Shown here one piece after another: positions 57,842-64,000 of a stretch of 64,000 bases of DNA (position 1 is its first letter; the number at the start of each line of letters is the position of its first letter). The stretch is from the NCBI RefSeq assembly GCF_001984155.1, contig NZ_MTQO01000049.1, positions 496,001-560,000 of the forward strand. The letters are read 5' to 3'. Source of the DNA: Actinosynnema sp. ALI-1.44 (GTDB taxonomy: Bacteria > Actinomycetota > Actinomycetes > Mycobacteriales > Pseudonocardiaceae). The translations under genes and the position numbers were made by a program. The notes under the pieces were generated by a model. It did no database searches, was not told the DNA's origin, and saw nothing but the letters and a program-made list of their open reading frames with translations.

Positions 57842-58384
57842 TCAGAGATCCGGGAGCACGTCACCGGCGTCCGGGTAGCGACCCTGTTCCAGGCGGAAGA
57901 TGTAGCCCCGGAGGTCCGCCCTCAGGTCACCCGCCAGGTACGTGAGGAACTCGCGCGCCCCTTCAGCGGCGTCGCGGTCGTAGCGGTCGACCTCGCCGCT
58001 CCACTCGCTGAGCAACGCCGTGACATGCTCCTCGACCCGGTCTCGCTGCTCCCACCAGGCGCGGACGGCGTCCGGTGTCCACCGGGAGTCGCCGTCGCAG
58101 GCGTAGCCCTGGAAGGGATCCGCTTCGGCGGCGGCCAGCAGGCAGTCGACCTCCGTCGGGGTCTTGGGCTGGCGGAAGACGAACTCGTTGTAGTACTCGC
58201 CGCCGTAAAGGACGTGGTGTGGCGCATGCAGCCGTCCGGTCCAGCAGTTGTCGGTACTACCCGTGTAGAAGGGGCCTGGCACGTTCAGCCAGTGCTTCTC
58301 CGCCCATTTCTTGCCGTCGTCGGGCGGGAAGAAGCCTGGCGGAACGTGCGAGGTCGGATCCCATGGCGCGGGCGTGTCAGTCAC
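57842..58384 (-). CDS. Uncharacterised W/Y-rich protein (180 aa)
   Basis: Not recognised. The product begins VTDTPAPWDPTSHVPPGFFP and contains HWLNVPGPFYTGSTDNC and GGEYYNEFVFRQPKTPTEVD, rich in Trp, Tyr, Pro and His; the rest is helical with many acidic residues. It has no signal peptide or membrane segment. The GTG at 58384 was chosen over an ATG at 58405 because similarity-like composition begins here. It sits 61 bp from the racemase-VOC gene and 55 bp from the methyltransferase gene on the same strand, so it is likely part of the pathway. The composition suggests ligand or cofactor binding. Confidence 0.72.
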   Translation of the reverse strand: MTDTPAPWDPTSHVPPGFFPPDDGKKWAEKHWLNVPGPFYTGSTDNCWTGRLHAPHHVLYGGEYYNEFVFRQPKTPTEVDCLLAAAEADPFQGYACDGDSRWTPDAVRAWWEQRDRVEEHVTALLSEWSGEVDRYDRDAAEGAREFLTYLAGDLRADLRGYIFRLEQGRYPDAGDVLPDL

Positions 58385-58439
58385 AGCACCAGCATCCCGC
58401 AGCACCTACGGGCGCCGCCACCTCCGGCGATCCACCTGC

Positions 58440-59279
58440 TCAGGAAGCTCGTTCCGCCCGCAGCAGGATGTAGTCCTGAGAGCTGACGAACAGGCCGGTG
58501 TAGAGGGCCGCGCTCTGCGTCGCGCCCGCCAGGCCTTCCTCGCCCGCGACCGCGAGCAGGTCGTCGCGTCGCTCCTGCACCACGTCGACCAGCATGGGAG
58601 CACTGGGGCGGATGTCGTCGGCCAGCGAGCGGATCGTCACCTCGCGGAACCCGTTCTGCTCCGCCGCCTTTCCGGCCTCCTGCGCGGTGACCAACGGGAC
58701 CGCGCACAGCGCCTTCACGGACAGCTCGATGTCGTCGTCGGACATCGGCGTGCCCAGCGCGTAGTCCGCGACCACCAGGACCCCGCCTGGCTTGAGCACC
58801 CGCGCGATCTCCGCGAAGGCCGCTGCCTTGTCGGCCACGTGGAACAGGATCGATTCGATCGCGTAGGCCGCGTCGAACGAGTTGTCGGGGAACGGCATGT
58901 CGACGATGTCGCCGACCGCGAAGTCCACTGCGGACACCCCGGCCCGTTCGGCCGCGTCGGTGGCCGCCGCGACCTGCTGGGGGCTGAGGTTGATCCCCGT
59001 GACGCTCACCTGGTGACGGCGTGCCGCCAGCATCGCCGGGCCGCCGACGCCGCAGCCGAGGTCCAGCACCTTCTGGCCCGGCCGCAACCCGCAGGCGTCC
59101 AGTACTTCCTCGTTCATGTGGGCCTGTGCCTCGACGATCGTGGTGGCGCCTCGACCGCAGTAGCCTGCGTGCACGGAGCCGTCGAACAACGCCGAGAACG
59201 GCTCGGTGACGGCGTCGTAGAACCCGGCGACCGCCGCGGCGTTCCCGTTCGATCCGGGCTTGTCGTCTACTATGGACAT
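58440..59279 (-). CDS. SAM-dependent methyltransferase, RebM/sterol-type
   Basis: A 279-residue enzyme; SAM motif VLDLGCGVGGPAMLAA, post-motif YAIESILFHVADKAAAFAEIARVLKPGG. N-terminal YDAVTEPFSALFDGSVHAGY is characteristic of RebM-like O- and N-methyltransferases that act on secondary metabolites. ATG 59279 has GAGGTGA 7 nt upstream. It is separated from the exporter gene by 84 bp and could start its own transcript or continue from upstream. Together with the enzyme at 54653-55510 it gives two methylation steps in the set. Confidence 0.87.
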   Translation of the reverse strand: MSIVDDKPGSNGNAAAVAGFYDAVTEPFSALFDGSVHAGYCGRGATTIVEAQAHMNEEVLDACGLRPGQKVLDLGCGVGGPAMLAARRHQVSVTGINLSPQQVAAATDAAERAGVSAVDFAVGDIVDMPFPDNSFDAAYAIESILFHVADKAAAFAEIARVLKPGGVLVVADYALGTPMSDDDIELSVKALCAVPLVTAQEAGKAAEQNGFREVTIRSLADDIRPSAPMLVDVVQERRDDLLAVAGEEGLAGATQSAALYTGLFVSSQDYILLRAERAS

Positions 59280-59363
59280 AAGTGGTTCACCTCGTGACGG
59301 GGATCTGGGCAGTTCGCTGCGAATACATCCGTCCACCTCGGCCGACGCTACCCAGGTCGGCTC

Positions 59364-61151
59364 TCAGTGCGGTCTCGCCGCCTCCGGGCCGTACAGCCGC
59401 CGCATTTGCGGTGAGGTGTCGAGAAGTTCGAGCAGGGTGCCTCGTGCGACCACACTGCCGCTGTCGAGCAGCACGATCTGGTCCGCCCGCTCCAGCACCG
59501 CCCGTCGGTGCGACACCGCCAGAACCGTCACACCGGCGCTGAACACCATCCGCCAGAGTTCCCGTTCGGTCTCCACGTCCAAAGCGCTGGACAGGTCGTC
59601 CATGACCAGCAGTTCGGGGTCGCGGGCGAACATCCGGGCCGCTGCCGTGCGTTGGATCTGCCCGCCGGACAGGCGAACACCGCGGACGCCGATCTCGGTG
59701 TCGAGCCCGTCCGGCATGCTCGCCACATCGGGGCCGAGCACCGCGCGACGGACCGCGTCGGTCACCACGCCGCCATCGTCAGGCAGACCGAGCAGGATGT
59801 TCTCGCGCAACGTCCCGGACACCAGCGTGGGTGTCTGCGCGGTGTACGCGACCCGCGGCGGAACCAGGAAATCGCCGGGATCGGCCACCGCCCTCCCGTT
59901 CCAGTCGATCTCACCGCCCTGCCGGTCCAACAGGCCGAGCAGTGCGCGCAGCGTGGTGGTCTTCCCGGCGCCCATCGGTCCGGCGACGACGGTGACGCTC
60001 CCCCGCTCCACCCGCAGCGACACGTCATCGATGCCCCGCTCCGATCCGGGGAACCGGTAGGTCAGCCCGGTGGCGTTCAGCACATCGAGCGGCTCGTCGG
60101 CCCGCCGCGGCGGTACGTCGACCGGCGCGTCCGACTTCAGGTACAGCGGATGGTGCTTCACCACGTCCATCGGCGGCGCCCCTTGCATCAACTCCACCGA
60201 CCGGTCCAGCGACACACGCACCTGCTGGAACGTCCTGACCAGATAGCCGATGAAGCCGGTGTACGACGCGACCTGCATCAGATACGTGGCGAACAGGACG
60301 AAATCGCCGATGGTGAAGTCACCGCTGCGCATCGCGCCCGCGGCCGTCAGCAGGATCAGCCCGGCGCCCAGGCTGGCGGTGCTGTTGAAGACGGCGTCCA
60401 GCGCGTAGCTCTGCGTCTTGTCACGGACCATCGCGTGCCTGCGCTCGTCGCCTTGCCGCGCCAGGTGCGCGACCACGTTGTCCTGCGTGCCTGCCGCCTG
60501 GATCGCCCGCACCGCGACCACGATCTCGCCGATGGTGCCGGTGACCTGCGCGGTCGCCGCACGGCTTCGCTCCCGCAGTGTGTGCGCCCGCGCCTTGGCC
60601 AGTTGGGCCAGCGCGATCACGCAGATCATCGGGACCATGACCAGCAGCGTCACCCGGGCGTCCACGCTGATCAGGATGGCGAGCCCGGTGGACGCGAAGA
60701 TCACCGCCGACAGCGCGTCGAACCCCCAGTCCCCCATCAGCGAGATGGCCTCGGAATCGTCACGGAGGGTGGAGATCCCCGCACCGACGTTGCCCGGCAT
60801 CGCCCGCGCACCCGGCCGTTCGAACAGGCGCGCGAGCAGGTTGCGCTGTACGAGCCCCCGAGTGCGCACGTGCCAGCCCGCCACGGCGACGGTGGCGCCG
60901 AAGATCGACGCCATCCTGGCCAGGCCCGCCGCGACCAGGATCGCGACGATGGTCGTGAGGTTCAGTTCGGCCTCGGTACCGCCTTCGAGCGTGTCGAACA
61001 ACGCCTTGCCGAGCACACCGGGCAACAGCGGCCACAGGTGGAAGATCATCCAGCCGACCGCCGAAGCCGCGTACAGCCCGCGGTGGAACGCCATCACCCG
61101 CAGGATGGTCCGCAGGGTGAACCACTTTCCCTTGCCCCCGCGTGTCTTCAC
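59364..61151 (-). CDS. ABC exporter half-transporter with altered Walker B (subunit 2 of pair)
   Basis: A 595-residue protein with six membrane helices and a C-terminal ATPase. Walker A is VAGPMGAGKTT and the signature VRLSGGQIQR is canonical, but Walker B reads LLVMDDLSSALD, so the catalytic glutamate is aspartate. The start overlaps the stop of the partner gene by 4 bp. Together with the partner's altered signature this gives one weak and one strong ATP site, as in asymmetric heterodimeric exporters such as TM287/288. It is the likely efflux pump for the product of the genes that follow. Confidence 0.9.
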   Translation of the reverse strand: MKTRGGKGKWFTLRTILRVMAFHRGLYAASAVGWMIFHLWPLLPGVLGKALFDTLEGGTEAELNLTTIVAILVAAGLARMASIFGATVAVAGWHVRTRGLVQRNLLARLFERPGARAMPGNVGAGISTLRDDSEAISLMGDWGFDALSAVIFASTGLAILISVDARVTLLVMVPMICVIALAQLAKARAHTLRERSRAATAQVTGTIGEIVVAVRAIQAAGTQDNVVAHLARQGDERRHAMVRDKTQSYALDAVFNSTASLGAGLILLTAAGAMRSGDFTIGDFVLFATYLMQVASYTGFIGYLVRTFQQVRVSLDRSVELMQGAPPMDVVKHHPLYLKSDAPVDVPPRRADEPLDVLNATGLTYRFPGSERGIDDVSLRVERGSVTVVAGPMGAGKTTTLRALLGLLDRQGGEIDWNGRAVADPGDFLVPPRVAYTAQTPTLVSGTLRENILLGLPDDGGVVTDAVRRAVLGPDVASMPDGLDTEIGVRGVRLSGGQIQRTAAARMFARDPELLVMDDLSSALDVETERELWRMVFSAGVTVLAVSHRRAVLERADQIVLLDSGSVVARGTLLELLDTSPQMRRLYGPEAARPH

Positions 61152-62884
61152 TCCAGCACCTCCCCGGCCCGGCAGAGCTCGGCCAGCCGTGAGGCGGGTT
61201 CGCCGAGCAGGTCACGTGTGGCGCCGTGTTCGGTGACGCGTCCGCCGTCGATGACGGCCACGGTGTCCGCCCGTCGAATCGTGTCCAACCGGTGCGCGAT
61301 CACCACGCACGTGCGGTTCTCCAGCAGCCGGTCGAGCGCTCGTTCGAGCAGGTGCCCGGTTCCCGGATCGAGGCGGCTCGACGGCTCGTCCAGGATGACC
61401 AGCCCGGGGTCCTTGATGAACACCCTGGCCAGCGCGATCAGCTGGGCCTGCCCAGCCGACACGCTGGAGCCGGAGATCCGGGTGTCCATGCCGTCGGGCA
61501 GTGCGGTCAGCCATGGCCGCAGGCCCAGTGTGTGCAGGATGTCGAGCAGACGGGCGTCGTCCACCCCGGTGTCGAAGAACGTGAGGTTGTCGCGGACGGT
61601 CGCGTCGAAGATGTGCACGTCCTGGGTGACGAACCCGATCCGCGACCGCAGGGACTTCAGGTCCGCGTCCTTGACGTCGACTCCGCCGAGGCGGACCTGG
61701 CCGTGCCGTGGGTCGTACATGCGGAACAGCAGGTGGGCCATGGTGGTCTTGCCCGCACCGGTGCGCCCGACCAGCCCCAGAGTGGCGCCGGGTTCGATGC
61801 TCAGAGTGAGGTCGCGCAGCACCTTGCTGCCGGGATCACGCTCATAGGAGAACGTCACGTCACGGAACTCCACCGACAGAGGACCGGACGGCAGCGGCTT
61901 CGTCCCGTTGCGGAGCTTGGAGGAAACGGCGAGCAGTTCCGACACGCGCCACATGGCGGCGGTCGCGCGTTGCAGGTGCTGCAGTTGCTCCCGGATCACT
62001 TCCATGGGCGTGGCGAGCATGACCGAGTACGTCACCACCAGGTACACGTCGCTCAGTGGCACGGCACCGGCTTGGAAAAGGCCGCCGCCCAGCCCGAACG
62101 ACACCGCGGCCAGTGCGACGAAGACCATCGAGACGACGATCCAGATCAGACTGCCCCACGCCTCCGCACGGACCTTCACCGGCAGCCACGTGCGCAACTG
62201 GCGGTGGAAACGTGCCATCGCGTAGGAAACCGCCGACGAGGAACGGATGTCCTCTGTGGCACGCAACGCCTCGCTCACATAGCCGAAGAACAGCGCGCTC
62301 TGTTCCCTGTCTGCCTGCCATCGTGGGCCTGCCATCCGGGAAACCCGTTGCAGCAGGAGCATGCCGACGACGACGACGCCCGTGCAGGCGGCGCCGATCC
62401 GCCAGTCGATCACGAAGAGGGAAACCAGGATGAACACCAGCAGCAGCATGTTGCCGAGCAGGCGGACGATCAGGGTGGAGAAGAACTGGGCGATCTCGTT
62501 GACGTCGCCGTCGATCCGTTCGATCAGCTCGCCGGGCGAGCGCGATTCGTGGAAGGTCAGATCGAGGTTCAGCACGTGTGCGGTGAGATCGGCGCGCAGG
62601 GCGTTCGTGGCTGTCCAGGCGACGCGTTCGCTGGCGAAGGACGCCAGCACGTGCATCACCTGGCGGGCCAGCGCGGCGCCGAGGAAGACGAGCGCGATCC
62701 GCAGCAAGGTCTCCTCGCTCGCACCGAGCTGCACGGATTCGATGAAGTAGCTGACGATTCTCGGTTCCGCGACCTCGACGACGATGCTGCCGAGCAGTAG
62801 CGCGACCATGAGGATCACGCTGGTGCGCTGTGGTCTCAAGTACTTGCGCAGAAAGACCCAGTTGCTGTCCGAAGTCCTTGGCAT
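61148..62884 (-). CDS. ABC exporter half-transporter with altered signature motif (subunit 1 of pair)
   Basis: A 578-residue protein with six membrane helices (residues 20-300) and an ATPase domain: Walker A VGRTGAGKTT, Walker B LVILDEPSSRLD and H-loop VVIAHRLDTI are canonical, but the signature reads SVSAGQAQLI rather than LSGGQ. The altered signature of this subunit faces the altered Walker B of its partner, so both defects fall in the same composite site. It is preceded by the SDR gene 63 bp upstream on the same strand. Confidence 0.9.
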   Translation of the reverse strand: MPRTSDSNWVFLRKYLRPQRTSVILMVALLLGSIVVEVAEPRIVSYFIESVQLGASEETLLRIALVFLGAALARQVMHVLASFASERVAWTATNALRADLTAHVLNLDLTFHESRSPGELIERIDGDVNEIAQFFSTLIVRLLGNMLLLVFILVSLFVIDWRIGAACTGVVVVGMLLLQRVSRMAGPRWQADREQSALFFGYVSEALRATEDIRSSSAVSYAMARFHRQLRTWLPVKVRAEAWGSLIWIVVSMVFVALAAVSFGLGGGLFQAGAVPLSDVYLVVTYSVMLATPMEVIREQLQHLQRATAAMWRVSELLAVSSKLRNGTKPLPSGPLSVEFRDVTFSYERDPGSKVLRDLTLSIEPGATLGLVGRTGAGKTTMAHLLFRMYDPRHGQVRLGGVDVKDADLKSLRSRIGFVTQDVHIFDATVRDNLTFFDTGVDDARLLDILHTLGLRPWLTALPDGMDTRISGSSVSAGQAQLIALARVFIKDPGLVILDEPSSRLDPGTGHLLERALDRLLENRTCVVIAHRLDTIRRADTVAVIDGGRVTEHGATRDLLGEPASRLAELCRAGEVLE

Positions 62885-62947
62885 TCGCCGCCCCTGAGGT
62901 GTCGTCGGCCGCAGCCAAAGCTATGCGATGGCGATATCAGTCCACTC

Positions 62948-63874
62948 TCACCACTCGCTCCAGCTGTCCGGTGTGCGGCCGTCGATGTCGGTGAAGCCGT
63001 ACTCCGCGGCCATCTGGGCGGAGGTCACCGACTCCTGGTTCCACCTGGCGCGTTCGGGATCCGCGGCCAACGCGGCGACCGCGCGGCCCACGTAACGCGG
63101 TGACTCCGAGGATCCGAAGCCGGACGGCGCGGTGGGCAGGTCACCGGCGCGGTCCTCCTTCAGCGCGTCGCGCCAGTTCTCCTCGCTGACCCCGAAGCTG
63201 TCCAGCATCATCTCCGAGCGCAGCCAGCCGGGGGTGATGGCGACGGCTGTCGCCTTGTGCTGCGCCAGCTCGTGGCCCTGGGAGAACGCCAGCCGGTTCA
63301 CCGCGACCTTGACCAGGTCGTAGAACACCGAGATCCGGTAGTTCGTCTCGTTGTGCGCCTTGGTGCCGTCGGTCACTTCGACGAGCAGACCACCCGGCCG
63401 GTCGATCATCAGCGGCAGCAGGTGGTGCGACGTGATCAGGTGGGTGTCCAGGCCCAGCCGGACGATGCGCAGGCCGCGGTCGAGATCGTGGTCCCAGATC
63501 GGCGTGTTCCACTCCGGGGGCGCGCCTTTGAGCCGCTCGGCTCCCCAGATGTCGTTGACGAGAACGTCGATGTGCCCGTGGTCGGCCCGGATACGCTCGG
63601 CCAGCCGCTTGACCTGCTCCGGGTCGAGGTGGTCGACCGGGATCGCGATTCCGGTGCCGCCGAGCTCGGTGACCAGTTCGGCCGTCTCCTCGATCGTCTC
63701 GGGCCGGTCGTAGTCCGATCTGATGTTTCGGGTGGCACTGCTGCGCCCCGTGCAGATGACCGTCGCACCTGCTTCGCCCAGTGCGGCGGCGATACCACGC
63801 CCGGCGCCGCGCGTCGCACCGGCGACGACGGCGACACGTCCGGACAACGCGTGCTGATCCGGTGACCAAACCAT
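62948..63874 (-). CDS. Short-chain dehydrogenase/reductase (SDR)
   Basis: A 308-residue oxidoreductase. The nucleotide motif VVAGATRGAGRGIA is at residues 18-31 and the catalytic pair YxxxK is in VFYDLVKVAVNRLA. A threonine in VEVTDGTKAHN stands where the catalytic serine usually is. The ATG at 63874 begins just before the conserved first strand; the longer upstream frame is not conserved. It heads the minus-strand set that continues with the exporter pair and methyltransferases. It could reduce a ketone intermediate; the substrate is not evident. Upstream lies the divergent start of another gene. Confidence 0.85.
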   Translation of the reverse strand: MVWSPDQHALSGRVAVVAGATRGAGRGIAAALGEAGATVICTGRSSATRNIRSDYDRPETIEETAELVTELGGTGIAIPVDHLDPEQVKRLAERIRADHGHIDVLVNDIWGAERLKGAPPEWNTPIWDHDLDRGLRIVRLGLDTHLITSHHLLPLMIDRPGGLLVEVTDGTKAHNETNYRISVFYDLVKVAVNRLAFSQGHELAQHKATAVAITPGWLRSEMMLDSFGVSEENWRDALKEDRAGDLPTAPSGFGSSESPRYVGRAVAALAADPERARWNQESVTSAQMAAEYGFTDIDGRTPDSWSEW

Positions 63875-63959
63875 CGTCCGAGCATCGCAAAGCCGTGGCG
63901 AACCGGCAAATCGAGCGTTCTGGTCAGCGAATTCGCCGTTGTCGCGGGAAACTGACGGC
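63875..63959. promoter_or_regulatory. Short divergent promoter gap
   Basis: An 85-bp gap between the minus-strand SDR gene and a plus-strand gene cut by the right edge. No operator or clear promoter could be identified. Confidence 0.3.
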
Positions 63960-64000
63960 ATGGCAGCAGACCCGCTCGACCGTCTCCGGGCGATTTGTCT
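63960..64000 (+). CDS. Start of an MmcQ/YjbR-like protein (partial)
   Basis: Only 13 codons are visible: MAADPLDRLRAIC. This matches the usual beginning of MmcQ/YjbR-type small DNA-binding-fold proteins in actinomycetes, which read DPLxRLRxICLALPE. Too short for a firm call. GGGAA lies upstream of the ATG. Confidence 0.45.
   Translation, partial: MAADPLDRLRAIC

Noticed and set aside
1-64000. CRISPR array, tRNA, rRNA, IS element or phage genes
   Set aside because: No regularly spaced repeats, transposase or integrase domains, or tRNA-like cloverleaf were noticed on either strand.

Overview
The window is high-GC actinomycete DNA. The mix of DUF3558 lipoprotein, XRE/DUF5753 regulators, iron boxes of the IdeR/DmdR type and many secondary-metabolite genes points to the Pseudonocardiales (Actinoalloteichus/Lentzea/Kibdelosporangium-like); the exact genus cannot be read from the sequence. 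No rRNA, tRNA, CRISPR array or insertion sequence was seen. Almost every gene belongs to specialised metabolism, metal transport or accessory regulation.

Region 1 (1-20979) is the right-hand part of a biosynthetic gene cluster. It holds a NikD/sarcosine-oxidase-type flavoenzyme (cut by the left edge), a DegT-type aminotransferase, a free carrier protein, an EntE-type aryl-AMP ligase, an amidohydrolase, LuxE-like and LuxC-like proteins (carboxylate to aldehyde), a 525-residue class III aminotransferase with an unusual insertion, a BBE-type bicovalent flavin oxidase, two DnrK-type O-methyltransferases, three flavin monooxygenases, a P450, a two-component system and a TetR regulator. This set matches the logic of the 2,2'-bipyridine antibiotics (caerulomycin/collismycin): lysine to picolinate, activation, removal of an amino acid by an amidohydrolase, carboxylate reduction, alcohol oxidation and transamination. 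The hybrid PKS/NRPS genes would lie left of the window, so this is inference.

Region 2 (21005-30622) is an accessory regulatory block. It contains an HTH-less repeat protein, an XRE/DUF5753 regulator in a tight operon with a zinc-ribbon-like protein and an aminotransferase-fold protein that has lost its PLP lysine, two XRE proteins with near-identical heads but unrelated tails, and a phosphotransferase.

Region 3 (30809-40569) is iron-linked. A pair of ABC exporters diverges from a P450/methyltransferase/methyltransferase operon, followed by a siderophore binding protein, permease and ATPase. Two copies of an extended iron-box element mark its two control regions. Region 4 (40581-46630) has a perfect 24-bp hairpin, a secreted phosphoesterase/beta-propeller protein, a VOC protein, a DUF3558 lipoprotein and an M1-type peptidase fold without its zinc ligands.

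Region 5 (46635-52868) centres on a cyclodipeptide synthase in an operon with an NCS1 permease and a LysR regulator, diverging from a second LysR, a rhodanese, a secreted thioredoxin and an MFS pump. Region 6 (52875-63874) is a long minus-strand set: SDR, asymmetric ABC exporter pair, RebM-like methyltransferase, an unknown protein, a racemase-VOC fusion, an Fe(II)/2-oxoglutarate oxygenase, another methyltransferase and a choline/carnitine acyltransferase. I infer that it makes a small acylated, possibly carnitine-like, metabolite. Regions 5 and 6 lack any NRPS or PKS and are the strongest candidates for undescribed chemistry.
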